Shown here in pieces: positions 33,901-48,300 of a stretch of 64,000 nucleotides of DNA; positions within the stretch are counted from its first letter, which is position 1, and each line of letters starts with the position of its first letter. The notes beneath the pieces are model-generated. The model saw nothing but the letters and a program-made list of their open reading frames with translations, was not told the origin of the DNA and made no database searches. Source of the DNA: Heloderma charlesbogerti (taxonomy: Eukaryota; Chordata; Lepidosauria; Squamata; Helodermatidae); the NCBI GenBank assembly GCA_026122225.1, contig JANEZZ010000399.1:2366001-2430000 (forward strand), written 5' to 3'. The translations under genes were made by a program, and so were the position numbers.

Positions 33901-36900
33901 TATGGATTTTGTCTGCTAGAGGTTCTAATACCAATGTGGTGACAATGGGCATCCTTGTTAGTTCCATGTCAGATGGTTATTGGAACTGAGTCATAATTAT
34001 TTATTCTCAATTTCGCTTTTGAATGAGAGCAGATTTGATGTAGAACATGCATAAATTTTGTGCCAGACCCAGATTTGTCCATCGTATTGATTAGGAATGC
34101 AGGTTCTGCGCAGTCAAAAGCTTTGAATATGTCTAACACCAAAATGGTTAATGGGGATGCAGTTGTTTTGCTGTATGCAATTATATTTAATAGTTTCCTA
34201 ATTGGGTCGGATATTTGACATTTGGGGACAAATCCCATTTGGTCCAGGTTATGTAATTTGTTATACAAGTTTTCATCTGGTTTGTAAGTACCATTGTGAA
34301 AATTGTATAATCTACATTTAGTAAAGAGATTGGCCTATATGATTCAATCAGAGCAGGGTCCTTGTATGGTTTTGGAATTACCACTATGTGGGACTGTCTC
34401 CATGTTGATGGGAAGGGTGTCCCTCCTAGGACATCATTAAATACTGCAGTTAAATAGGGTGTCAGGGTGTCCTTGTAAGTTTTATAAAAATTTGTAGTGA
34501 GTCCGTCTGGGCCCGGCGATTTTGCTTCCTTCAAATTTTTGATTACCTCTCTGACCTCTTCATTTAGAATAGGAGAGTCCGTCAGCCTTCTATCCTCCTC
34601 CCCTAACAGTGGCAAGTTAATTGAATCTTTTAAAAAAAATGAATACTTGCTGGGGGAGGTGAGGAAGTGTCATATAATGACTTATAAAAGTTCGCAAAAT
34701 CCTTACAGATTTTTTTTATTATTATATATATGTCCCCCTGTCGCTGCCTGGATACTTAATATCTGATTTCTCACCCTTTTCTTTTGTGGTCTTCTTGCCA
34801 TCATCCGATAAATTTTCCCCATATTCATAAAACTTTTGCTTCAGATACAGGAGACTATTTGTTGTCTGATTTGTCTCTAATACTTCCAGGTCTTTCCTCT
34901 TAACTTCAGTTTGTTTATATAGATACCTAGAGCTTGTTTGTGCATACTGTGAGGATAGATCTGCTATTGATAATTCTAGATATTTACTCCTTTTTGAGAC
35001 CTGCCTTTTTAACTATGCCTTCTCCTGAATAGAGACACCTCTTATAACGGGTTTCATTGCTTCAAAAAGGTGGCTATTTGAAATTCCTGGAGTGGAATTC
35101 TCATTAAGGTATTGTGTGAGTGCCTCCTGAATTCTTTCTCGAATAGTCTCATTTGCAATTAATAATGGGCTAAAGGACCAAGATGGTGTGCTTTGGGATG
35201 GGTCAGAGTCCAGAGCCAGTTCTACTGCCACCGGAGCATGGTCTGTTATTTTAATGATTCCAATATGGGTTGATCTAACAGTCTCTAATAAGGATTTGGG
35301 TGTTAAGATAAAAATCTATATGACTTAGGGTCTAGAATCTCGATGATTGAAACATGAAACTGTTATCTCTAGGGTTGCACTCACTCCAGACATCCACGAT
35401 CCCCCTATCTCTTAACAATTGCAGCAGAGTCAGGTGCTCCTGCCCCTTTTTAAGTTCTTTTGCATTCTGACATTTCCTCTTCCACTTTGGATGAATCAAG
35501 TCCCTGTGTGACATACTTCTAACATTGCAATTTAATTCTCCCCCTATTATAAATTCGTTTTTCGTGAATTTTTCCATCTTTCTCGAGACTATACTTATGA
35601 ACTTTTTTGTCTCACGTTTGGTGCATAAATTGTCCTCAGAGTTAGCTGTCTTTCACCGTTCAGTACACCCTCTATAAAGATAAATCTTCCCTCTTCGTCC
35701 TTTAAAATGCGGCCAGGTCTGAAATCCAGGCTGTCAGCTAGTACTATGCCTGTTCCCCTAGCTTTTGCACAGCCAGGGGCTAGAAATTGTTTACCAAACC
35801 ATTTAATTTGCAATACTGAGATTTTTGGATCCGCCTTGTGAATTTCTTGCAAAAAAAAAACAATCTGGGGGCGCATTGTCTGTAAGTATTGAGTAGTTCT
35901 AGCCCATTTCACACAAAAGAAGAGCATGAAATCCTGTTTTTGCTTTATCTTTGTGGGCAGGAGATAGCATGCTACTTCCCAATTACAACTATATTAAGAT
36001 CCTGCATTTTTCCATTTTCCATTGGGAATGTGACCTATGGGCAGTTGCCACTTTTACCCCAATGGCAGGCAGGGAGGGGGTTTGTTCAAAAGTAACCAGG
36101 AATAGAATTTCCAGGCTAGCTTTTTAAAGGCTGTGGAACAGGCAAATTTTGAGAAAATAGGCCTAGAACATAGGTTTGGTAAAATAAGAAAAATTAGACC
36201 TAACACCATACATCTTTCTCTAAGATAAAAACAAATGAAAGGGAAAAATGCATTTATACTTTTTCTAGTAAAATAGGTACTACAAAAACAGCAAAGAGAC
36301 TTGTGGCATCTTAAAGAGTTATAAACGTATTGTGGCATAAGCTTTCATGGACTTCAGTACACTTCATCAGATGCATTAAGTGTTGTCCTGAGTTACAGGT
36401 ATACACATGGCTGGCAGGCGAGGTGGGTAGGATTGTAACCAGTGGGGTCAGAGGGAAATGGAATGCAGAAAGTACAGATAGTGATAATTATGTTTTTAAC
36501 AGTGGCCATCACAAAAACAGTTGCTAATGAAAATACAAACATCCTGCAATTTATGAACTAATTAACTGTATGATAAAATAGTTAAGCTAGTAATTCATAC
36601 TAGGGATAGAAAAATCACAGCTAACACAAGTGTAGAATTACAGAGTGCAGGTGAGTTGGGAAACAATGTGTAGTAGGGGGAAAGCTAGCAATTTTATAAG
36701 GGCATATTACTAATAATTTGATTCCATTTAGTTTAGGATGATTGGGTGGTACTGAATTACCTCTTCCCACTGTTGGAACTACTTCCCCCTTGCTTCTGCA
36801 GTCCCTCATGCACCCTCAGAATCTATGCTAGAGGGACCCTCTTGAGCAGGTGGGGTGCTATGGGATGGTGAAGAGGAGGATAAAACCCTGTCGTAGGAGT

Positions 36901-39264
36901 AGATATCTGCTTGCACAATGTTGGATTTTGTTACAGTTTGCTGGGATTATGGAGTGAGATGCAGACTGAGACTCAAAATCTAAATGCAATTTCTAGAACA
37001 ACTGTATATAAAATGCAGTTAAATTCAATCCAGTCACACTTTCCACATTCTTTCAAATAGTTACCAGTGTTGGAGCAACAGAACCTGGTGGCCAACCCAG
37101 GTCGTACACTCAAAAGCAGGAGGGGTGCTGCATGCTAGCTGCTTCACTCTTGGATGTCCATGTCTTCCTCAGAATTCTGCAGAATTTGATATATCTTAAA
37201 TACCCTTTTTTCCAAGTCTTTGCACAGTTTGGAAGAGCGTGTATTTTGATTATGCATCCTGGCTCATCTTACCTCTTGGAAATTCCTCTGTTTGATGCTA
37301 AAGGACATCACGTTTTCCTCAGAAACCTTGACCACCACTTCACCTGCTGACAACACACAAACCTTGCCTAAGGCTTAAGCTTATTTTGAAAGTCTTTTTG
37401 TCCATTGTTTTTCTCTTTTAAACTCCACCAATAGAGATGTAAATTTTTCAGACATTTTGAAGCCATTGAAAAAAATGGGGGGGGGGGGCTGTTATTTTTT
37501 CTGGAAATGGAAATTTTGGGAAAAATTGAAAAATAAGCAACACTTATTTTAGCACACTTTACAGATATAAAGTCTCTTTGTTGCTTTGGGAAAGCCTTCC
37601 CTAACCTGGTGCCCTCCAGATATTATGGACTTCAGCTCCCATCAGCCTGAGACAGGATAGCCACTGTCAGGAATGTTGTGCATTGTAGTCCAAAACATCT
37701 GGAGAGTACCAGGTTGAGGAAGGCTGTTTTATGAATGTAAAGCAGCCTTTTTGTTCCTAAAGTTATGTGTAACTTGGTTTGTTCATAAAATTGTTATATT
37801 TTACAACTTTAAAAAGTGAACTCAGTAAATTTGTAATTATTGTCTGAATAAAGTATACTTTAAAATTTAATATACCAAACATGATTATTTTTATGAGTAA
37901 ACCAAGTTATACATAACATATTTTAAGTTCTATATATTTTGTTGTTGTTCATATTGTTCTATATATTTTATGTTGTTTTACTGTGTGCCGTTTGGTTTTA
38001 ATTTCTGTGAACCGCCCAGAGAGCTTTGGCTATTGGGCGGTATAGAAATGACATGAAATGAATGAATGAATAAATAAATAAATAAATAAATGAAATATTT
38101 TAGGTTCCTAGTTTATGTCTGACCAGGGGGAACATTAGCAAGTAATCTCTGAAACATCTGAATCCTAGAAGCAGGAAGAACTGGAGGCAGAGGAAGACAA
38201 GTCCAGAAACACAGGACTCTGTAGAACAAAACCCAAATTCTCAAGAATGTACATTTTCTTCCAGATTATGATATTGTGACTCTATTCATATGTTGGGAAA
38301 CTGAGCATGACTTGGAGCATCCCAAATATCAGTAAAAGATAAACATTGGATCAATAATTTTTAATAAGAAATAGAAGAAATAACTATGCTGAGAATCTTA
38401 CAGAGAACATTGCAAAACACTTTTCTCAATGGCTTCATTATTTCCAGATATTTTACATCTCTAGTCTTTCTATAAAAGTCTTATTACATAGTTTTTAGAA
38501 ATCATTTGTGGGGGACTAAAGGCTTGGTAACAATATATAAACACCTTGCCTTGTTTTCTAGAAGAAAATATTTCATAATCCAAAGCTATTCCATTTTTCC
38601 AGCTTTTTGGAAAAAAACAAAAACGGGGGGGGGGGGGGACAGGAAAAAAAATTTTTTTCTGAATTTTTCTATTTTTTTTCTGGGACTTCACATCTCTATC
38701 CACTAATAAACTGCATCTTCTTGTTCACAGTCCACAGTCAGCTTTGCACATGCACACACCTGTTTTTCTAATTCTTTATCCTTCTGCTAACTTTGCACGT
38801 TTTCTGTTATTAACTTTTTTTCCATACAAACCTCAAGAACCCTTTCACCCCAAAGGGGGCATTATATGTTTTTACGTGACAATTTCACTTAGTGTCTACA
38901 TAGATACTTCCTTCTTATGACCGCGTCGCTTGGACACAGCGCTGCATAAAGTGTTACTAGTAGCTAATCTGCAACAGGTCTGTATTGGCACTTGATGGGC
39001 TTAGCAAAATAAAATTAAAATAGGGAGCCCAAGTGAGAGCATTTTTGAGATGAGTAAATGTCATTGATGTGACATCTGATGCCTCCATATTGGTGCAACT
39101 TAAGAATGTAAATTGCAGTCCTGCAAATGTACGCACTTGCGAATGATGGGGAGCAAACCCATTTGCGCAAATTTGAAGGACTGAAAAATAAAACAATACG
39201 GATCCCATTTGCACAAATTGGACTGAAAAAAAACCTCTGATCCCATTCATGCCAATTGGAAGGA

Positions 39265-39309
<45 letters not shown>

Positions 39310-42300
39310 TTAAAAATCCCATTTGCACACATTGGAAGGAAGGAGAAAAAAAGGGCTGCCAACATAAAAATTGCTCAGAAAAGTGGTGAAAATTGGGGAG
39401 AGGGGTGGAGTTTCTCTCCATAGGGAATACTGGGCTCCAGGATCTTGTGCTTGTAACTTGTAGGTTTGACAGCTATGTAGCGATGGTGGGGAGGGAAGCT
39501 CTCAGGCATCGGGAATACGAGGATCCGAGAGGGGTTTTGCTGCAAAGGCAGCTAGGATACGTGCCATGAGGGGCGGGAGGACCAAGGTGGAAGAAGCCAC
39601 GCCAAGCTGCTTCGCTCCTGATTGTCTGTTGGGAGTAACATGGGTTGTTCAGCAAACAACTAAATCATGGTGTCTTATTCTCAGGGTGGCTTAGTGTAAT
39701 GTGCAAACTTGCCAGTTGTCACTTTCACTCCTTTTTTTTTTTCTCCCCAGAACTATGAAGCAGAGAGAAGAGTTCGTTCAGAGTTGGAAGTTAGATGTCA
39801 GCGTTTAACACTTGAACTAGCTGATACAAAACAAATGATTCAGCAAGGTGACTATAAGCAAGAGAACTATGGTAAAGTAAAATGGTAAGTAAGTATTAGT
39901 AAAGATTATCATAGAATGAACTGTCATATTACCTTTCATCATTTCAGACACAAGATTTTCGATGGAACATGTTCACAAATTCAGCTTCTAGTCATCAAGT
40001 ATACAATGATCCATTGTAAGGAAGTCAACACCAATCGCTTGCATGTGAGAGTGGCAGGGCTGAAGAACCTCCTTCAGTTCAAGATCCAAATTCCATTTGG
40101 AGAAGCTTTTGTGGGGGCACATTCTAATGGGGGGTCGGGCCAAAGGTGAAAGAAAGTGGGGCGAAAATACAAAAACACGAACATAGCTTAAAGCTCTTAC
40201 TGCCAGTAATGAAGTGGTAGGAGATGCATTTCAACCTTTTAGAATGGGGAAAAACTGCACAAAAACTAGGGAACCACACCAAATGATTGGTAGTTGGGGG
40301 AAAGGGGGCAAAGCCATCTGGGGGAACTCCAAAGGGCCACGTTAGGACCCCAAAAGGGCCAGATTTTGCCCCAGGCCTGAGAACACTTTTGAGGACTCTT
40401 CCAGCTGATTCTGTATTTACTATTTTCGTTCCACTTGCATTTTGAAAACAAATATAGGAAAGTGGATGAAATATGTCTGAAGAATAATCTAAATTATGTT
40501 AGAATCATCTGAGAATTAGCATGTCAACCAGAGAATTTTGCAGGACTTGTGCTGAACCATTCCTGTGTTTCACATTTGCAGAAAACTGATGAACATACAT
40601 TTTCGCAAAGTGAAATGATGTCAAAACTCAAAGTGAGAGAGAGCATGAATGATCTTGCAAAGTCTTGACAACTTACTGGCTTCTGTCACCTCAAGTTTTC
40701 AGAAAATATTCTGAAAGAACCCAAATATTGCTGTTGAAATAAATTCAGATATTCTTGTTCTCAGCAGGGGCCAAATTAAGTTAAACGTGAACTGGTACAA
40801 GAATATCTGAAGGGCAGTTCTTGTTAGATTTGCTCAAGAAGCATAGATTACTGACGAAATTGAAGACTGAGAAAATAATTTTACACCCCCTGATTATAAT
40901 ATGTTTATGTTTCAACAGTGAGCGTGATGCATTTGAACATGACTTTTCAGAGCTCCGAAGAAAATATGAAATATTAGAAGTGTCACAGAAAGCACTAACC
41001 AAAGAAAGAAATGATTTATCAAAAGAGGTAGAATCTTCATATCTTTATTTGGGCTTTATTAAAAACATCTATTTAAAATAACAAGAATGCCAAAAGTAGA
41101 GTTTCCTTTGAAACAATCCTCAAATTGTTTACTACAGTTGTATTTTCGGTATATGCCTAGAATGGTTTGTTTAGATGGAGCTCTATGGCACAACAAACTT
41201 CTAGTCATTTTGACTCATAAGGTAGGGACCCTTCCCTTCTCTGTCCAGTTTTCCCCAAATATTAACTGTCTAATAAAACCACTCTGTTTTGTTTACCATG
41301 TATACTTGTGTGCTCCTGCCTTTTGGGAGTATCATTTTCAAATAGTTTAATCAGTGTTCATGATTTAGATAGCTTCTGTACTGTTTTAATAAATAAGACT
41401 GCAGTTAATACATTTCTGACCTGAAACACTCTAGATCTGCCAAGCAGTATCGTGATCCATATGAGGAAGTTTAGGAAAATATGTATTCTTTTCCTGTTGA
41501 GTCTGCTGGATGAATGAGATTCATAGGATAGTGCTGTTTCAGTAGAGTGGGATAAAGATAATGCAAAGGAAATGTATTGGATCCCATCCTTTCACTCTCC
41601 ACATGTAGATATCAAGAAGGAAAGCATGGGGACTTTCAGCTGTAAAACGTAATAAAAATCCATAAAAATTATGGATTTAACTCTGTGTGTGTGTGTGTGT
41701 ACATGCATGCATGTGTGTGATACACACACACGTGCATGCACACGCGTGCACACTGCCTTGCATAAGTATTCACCCCCCCTTTGACTTTTTCACATTTTGT
41801 TTTGTTATAACCTGGAATTAAAGTGGATTTAATTGGCATTTGTACCATTTGATATGCACAACATACTTTACACTTCGAATGTGCAGAATGTTTGTATTGT
41901 GGCACAAGTTAATTAAACAAAAACAAACTGGCACTTGTTGGTTGCATAAGTATTCAACCCCCTGAGTCAATACTTTGTAGAAGCACGTTTGGCAGCCGTT
42001 ACAGCTGTGAGTCTTTTGGGGTAAGCCTCTACCAGTTTTGTGCATCTGGATTCTGCCATTTTTGCCCATTCCTTTGGCAAAATTGCTCAAGTTCTGTCAG
42101 GATGGATGGGGACCATTGGTGAACAACAATTTTCAAGTCTTGCCACAGATTCTCAATCAGATTAAAGTCTGGAGTTTGTCTGGGCCATTTTCAGTTATTC
42201 AGATTCTTGTTTTTAAACCATTGTAGTGTAACTTTGGCTGTGTGTTTAGGGTCATTGTCCTGCTGGAAGGTGACAATCAGTTTGATGAGAAAGAGAGGTA

Positions 42301-45300
42301 GAGCTGGGTGTTATCCGCATATTGATGGCACCTCAGCCCACACTTCCGGATAACCTCCCCCAGTGGTTTCATATATATGTTAAACAGCAAGGGGGATAAA
42401 ATAGAGCCCTGTGGAACCGCATGGCATAATTGCCATGGCACAGAGCAATAATCCCCCAGCACCACCTTCTGGAATCAGCCATCCAAGTAGGAGTGGAACC
42501 TCACTGCAGTACAGTGCCTCCAACTCCCAACCCAGGCAACCTATCCAGAAGGATACCATGGTCGGTGGCATCGAAAGCTGCTGAGAGGTCCAGGAGAATC
42601 AACAGGGTCGCACTCCCCCTGTCCATCTCCCGGCAGAGGTCATCTCACAGGGCGACCAAGGCGGTTTCCATTCCAAAACCATGCCTGAAGCCCGATTGAA
42701 ATGGATCTAGATAATCCGTTTCATTCAAGGGTGCCTGGAGCTGTCCTGCAACCACCTGCTTAAGCACCTTGCCCAGGAAGGGGATGTTGGCCACTGGCCT
42801 ATAACTGTTAATGTCCCCAGGGTCCAGGTTAGGCTTTTTCAGGAGTGGCCTGCTTACCGCCTCTTTTAAAGAGGCTGGCACCACTCCCTCTCTCAAGGAG
42901 GAATTTACAACCTCCTGGACCCAGCCAGACATCCCCTCCTTGTTTGATTTAATAAGCCATGAAGGGCAAGGGTCAAGCACACAAGTGGTCGATAGGACTT
43001 GGCCAAGCACCTTGTCCGCATCCTCAGGCCACAGTAACTGAAACTCATCCAATTAAACTGGACCAGACGGTGCTCTGAATGCCTCTACGAATGGAACTGC
43101 GTTAATCATGGTGTCCAATTCATGATGAACTTGAGCGACTTTATCTTCAAAGTCCCATGCAAACTCATCACAGCATGCAACCAAAGGTTACACAGTCTCT
43201 CTCTCTGGCCCAGAATGTAACAGGCCGCAAACCACTCGGAAAAGCTCCACTGGACAACACTGAGAAGATGCAATGCTGTTGGAAAAGAATTGTCTCTTTG
43301 CCACCCTCACCTCCACAGAATAGGTTCGATAATGAGCTCTAACCTGTGTTCGGTCAGACTCAGCACGAGTTTTCCTCCACCTGCGTTCCATCCGTCTCCC
43401 CTCTTGCTTCATTGCCCACAGGTGGACCCCATTCAACTAATTATGTGACTTCCGAAGGCAGTTGGTTGTACCAGAGCTTATTTAGGGGTGTCACAGCAAA
43501 GGGGATGAATACGTATGCTATCCAGACTTCTCAGTTTTTTATTTGTAATTCATTTTGTAAAATATATAGATTTTTTCCCCCACTTTGACATTATGGACTA
43601 TTTTGTGTAGATCAGTGACAAGAAATCCTAATTAAATCCATTTTAATTCAAGGTTGTAACACAACCAAATGTGGAAAAGTCAAAGAGGTGTGTGCGAATA
43701 CTTATGCAAGGCTATATAGATATAGATATGTGTGTGTGTTTTAGAGTAGGTTATATATCTAGATTATATAGTGTATCACGTACAGAGAAAGAGGACTGAA
43801 CTAGGTGCCATCATAACAAATGTTCTTGAAGAGCAAGGAATATGTTTAAATGCAAATCCAGGTTTTTCAAGCAAGTAAGATATCCCACCGGTTACAACTG
43901 CGTCCTGTTTTTGAAAATCACCATGGAAGATCTGCTGAAGGGTAGTACATAAATATTCTAAATAAAATGAAATAATAATAATAAAATATCTTACTGGGGT
44001 GGGGTGGATTCTACATATAGACTGCCTGATTATATCATTATTATTATTTTTATTTAAAGGTTGCAACTTTACAGCAGTCTGTTACCTTGCTACAAAAAGA
44101 TAAGGAGTACCTCAACCGTCAAAACATGGAGCTCAGTGTTCGCTGTGCTCATGAAGAAGATCGTCTTGAAAGGCTTCAGGTTCAGCTAGAAGATGCCAAA
44201 AAGGCCAAAGAAGAAATGTATGAGAAATATGTCACATCCAGGTATGTAGTTCAATTCATCCTTTCACTGTCAACAGATGACTGCATTGGAATGTTGTTGG
44301 ACAAAATTATTCCTATGAAATATAATGCTTATGGTCCATTTATCAGAGGTAACCAGAACTGTGTAAGTGAAATCAGATTCTGGTTGAGTGTCTAGGTTTC
44401 AGTTTCTACATATAGAAAAATCATAAGGAATTGACAAACCATATAATGATCATTTTTCCAATATTGTGAGAGGATTTTAATGAATATATTTCTTTGATTG
44501 GATTTGAGATATTTACATCGCTGAAGATAGTTTGTCCTGATGTCTTAAAATTTGGATTAAATAACTAAACTTGATTTTAAAATCTCCAAAGTAGCTTACA
44601 AGCAGTGATACTGCAATTTCTTTAAGAATGCAATCCTATGGCTACAGTCAGTGGCTAGATGGCCATAGGATAGGTCGTTTCCCAGGAACCAACCTCAGAG
44701 CCTGCACTCTGAGATTGGTTCCCAGAGAACCGACCCCCACCCCCTCCCTCACTGCCTCGTAGGCAATGCGGATTGGCCCCATGCTCATAAGAGCAGCGCA
44801 GAGTGGCGAAAATGGGGTGTTCCCAGGGGCAGGGAGGTCGGAAATGCCAGTATGACACATCCTATGTGTTGTCTGGCCACTGCTGCCTGCGCTTCGAGGT
44901 CCCACATCTAGATAGCCGAAATCAGCTGTTTAGCCTCGAAAGCAGGGTGGGGGAGGGGGGAGGAGATCCGCTCCTCACCACTCATCCTGCCCTACACTGG
45001 ATAGGCATTCGCCCCTGGGGTCAGAGGCGACTGTTGATCCACATAGGATTGCTCCCTTAGTTTCTTTCCTTAGTGGCAAAGCTCCTATAGGCTTACTTGC
45101 AATCTTATACCATAATACCATCATTAGCACAATCTAATTTATAAGAAAGGGAATCTGTGTGAATTCTGAACTAATATTTGTTCAGTTGGTAGCAAGTTAT
45201 AGGCAGAAATCTTCTGTTGGGGAATAGCAACTCTGTCATTTTAGTTAGGACTGAACACAGGCTCAGATTGGTAATGTATTGGCCAACAGGAAGTGGTTTA

Positions 45301-48300
45301 TACAAGAGGCTGGTACTTTTTATCTAGGAACAGAAAAACACTGATTATTAAAAAAAAATTAGTAATGTCTATCAAAGTCAGAATAGGTTATTTTAGGAAA
45401 GATAAATGATGTTCTTAACATGTTTTGCCTTACATTTTAAAAATTATTTTTAAGAGACCATTATAAAACAGAGTACGAAAACAAACTGCATGATGAATTG
45501 GAACAGTTAAGACAGAAAACATCTCAAGAAATAGAACAGCTTCGAACAGCCACAAAGGAAATGTATGAACGTGAAAACAGGTAGGGTAAATACTGTTTTT
45601 AGAAACAATGGGTCGTATAAACCAGATGTGGGCAACACACTGCCTGTGGGCTGCATGAGGCCCATGTTGCACACCCAAAATTATTATTTTTTAATTTTTT
45701 TTTTAATTTTCGGTGTCTGGAAAGTAGAAGAACTCTATTCCTCTCCCCAGCATTCCTTTGGGACCCATGTGGATCCAGAGCATTATTCAGAATGGAAAGG
45801 AAATGGGTGGGAGTGTTGGAGGCCAAAGCGTTGCAAACTCTGGAAGAAAAGAATTAATTCTTTAATTAAGTAAAATAAGAATTACTTAATAAGGCAACAG
45901 CTGCTGCCCAGTAAACCTGAAGATTGGAGGGGTGGGAAGCAGCAGGGAGGAACAGTAGGGGTTAGGGAGGCCTCCAGAGAGAGAGAGAGAGGGAGGATGT
46001 GTATTTGGGGGCAGAGGGGATGAGTACTCCCGAGAGAAGGTGCAAAAGGAGTGACTAGTGAGTGGATCTTGTGTGCTGGGAGTGAGGGAGAGTTGTGGGG
46101 TGATCCTGACACAGAGAGAGAACTTTGGGTTCAAAGGAGTGGGTTTGTATTTGGGGGCGCAGTCCTATTGTTTACATATATACAGGTTCTTGAGCAAGTT
46201 ACTTGTCTTTTAGCATTACTAGTTTGCATTTCTGTAAAATGGGTATTCTGTGACTAGCGATGGCTACCGCAGCATTTGTGAATGGGCACTTCTCCATGGC
46301 AGCCATTTTATGGTGGCACCCATGACATGTTCTCAACATTCCAAATGTACCCAGTGGCCCCAAAAATTTGGGGGTCCCAATGTTTACCATTATGAGAATA
46401 AGTAACAGCAAGCCTCAGGCTTCCTTCCATCCAAATACTGAAGTGTAGTTAATCTTAACTATTGTTAATTGAAACAAGCCAGCTCTATAAACTATAGTTG
46501 CCTTGTCCCAACAAACCATACTTAAGATTAACCACAGTTTACCTGGATTTGGACATTATGGCAAGCTTTAGTTAAACTTAATTATGGTTTGTTGAGACAA
46601 AGCAACTTCAAACCATAGTTTATGAAGCTAGCTTGTTTCAACTAACCATAGTTATGATTAACTACAGTTTAGAGTTTGGATGACACACTCAACTTTGGAA
46701 GCTCTGGTTCCATCTTAGATTAATCAATCTCCTTCTTGTATCCAGTCTGGAAGGGATGTGGGAAGTCTGCCAAAGCAGGGATCACTGTAGCTCATTCTCG
46801 TTTAGTGTTACATCTCGTTTAGTGAGTTACGTTAGCAGCTGAATTTCTGTGCAGTGAATCTGAAAAATCTGTTACTGTTCAATGAGGATGACAAAATCTA
46901 GGTCTTGGACATTGGCACAAGAAGTTGCTTTCTTAAAAAAAAAAAAAAAGGCTAATAAAGGTTAATGTGTTCTTTTCTGCATCTCCAAAACAATTTTTAA
47001 TATTTAAGGTATTCTATAGTTTCATAATTTAACCCATTCGCTATCTACCTGAATTAGAGAAAAGATGAGAAATAACCCAAGCCAGTAGGAACCATATCTG
47101 AACATTACAGAATTGTATGCATTTGAAAAGTATTGGGCAGTTAGGAGTGACTAGTAGTTCCAGACAGGCAATTTAATTAATGGTTGATGAAAGGAGAAAA
47201 TTGCATTTAACTTCTGTGGTAGGCCATATCTGTGAAATAGATACTCTGCCTTTGCTGCACTGTCTGATCTTGTGAATGTCTCTCTGTATGAGTACCTTCA
47301 TAAGTTGCAGCTTCAACGTAAGCCGAAACATTTAGAATAACCACTGTATGATCACCAAATGATCACTTTGAGAAAATATATGCAAGTTTACACTGTAGTA
47401 CTTGTGCACACTGTATAGTACAAGAGGAGCCTTTAAAGTCTGGGGTATTTTTCAAAAAGCATTCCCTTCCTTTTGCGGACCATTCGCTGTGTGCGTTATT
47501 AGGCGACGGTGTTGCACGTGTGTGTATGTGCATGCGCATGCATACAGACAGTGTTAAAGTAGCATTGGTGCAACCATAAATCTGTTCCTGCTTACAAATG
47601 TTCCTGCTTCACCTGTATTCTTTCATGCAGAGAGGGGGTGTCGTTGCTGTTTGTTCCAGGGTGAGAACCTTAGCTCATTACCAAGCTTTACATTAAGCAG
47701 CAGTAGGGAGGCAGCAGAGGTAGCAAGAGCAGTGCTTTCCCTTCAACCCCAGCTGTGTTTCCTGGCTGCCTGGAGCTTATGGGTGGCCCTCTCTTGTACG
47801 TTGGCAGGTAGGCACCACCTTCAGCAGGAAGGTGGTGCTCTCCGGCCCAAGAGAATGTGCTAGGGGAGCTTGACTCAGATTGTGGGGACTTGGTGAAACT
47901 CCATCTGCTTGGGGAGTTGGTTGTCATCGTGTCGTGTCCAGACCAAACTCTGCTCCACCAAAATGTAGCCACTGCCACACCGCTGAGCTGCGGTTTGATC
48001 AGGTGGTAGAAGATTTAGCTGGCGCAATGCACCATTACCAGGGTATGCCCGATTGTACAACAATCTTCGAGGAGGCTCCTTCCATGTACCCCTGGAGAGT
48101 TGGTGTCAGCAGCAACCTCCCAATGAACAGGCAGTAAGTGGGTACAGGTCTTTCCAAGTTAGCTCTCAGGCCATTCCTGGAAGCCTTGGTGCTGTGGACT
48201 CTGGTTCCCCAGACACACAGTCACTGATAGAGTCCTTCTACATCCCTCCCCAAAGCACTGTGGTTGGAAGTAAAAAAGGAGAGCCCTGGTAAAGGTATTC

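Noticed and set aside
38957..39421. Poly-Leu/poly-Tyr minus-strand frames of 116-154 residues
   Set aside because: They are translations of the (AAT)n tract and minisatellite units.
42645..43052. 135-residue reverse-transcriptase frame as a gene
   Set aside because: It is part of an inactive, two-end-truncated CR1 nested in a transposon.
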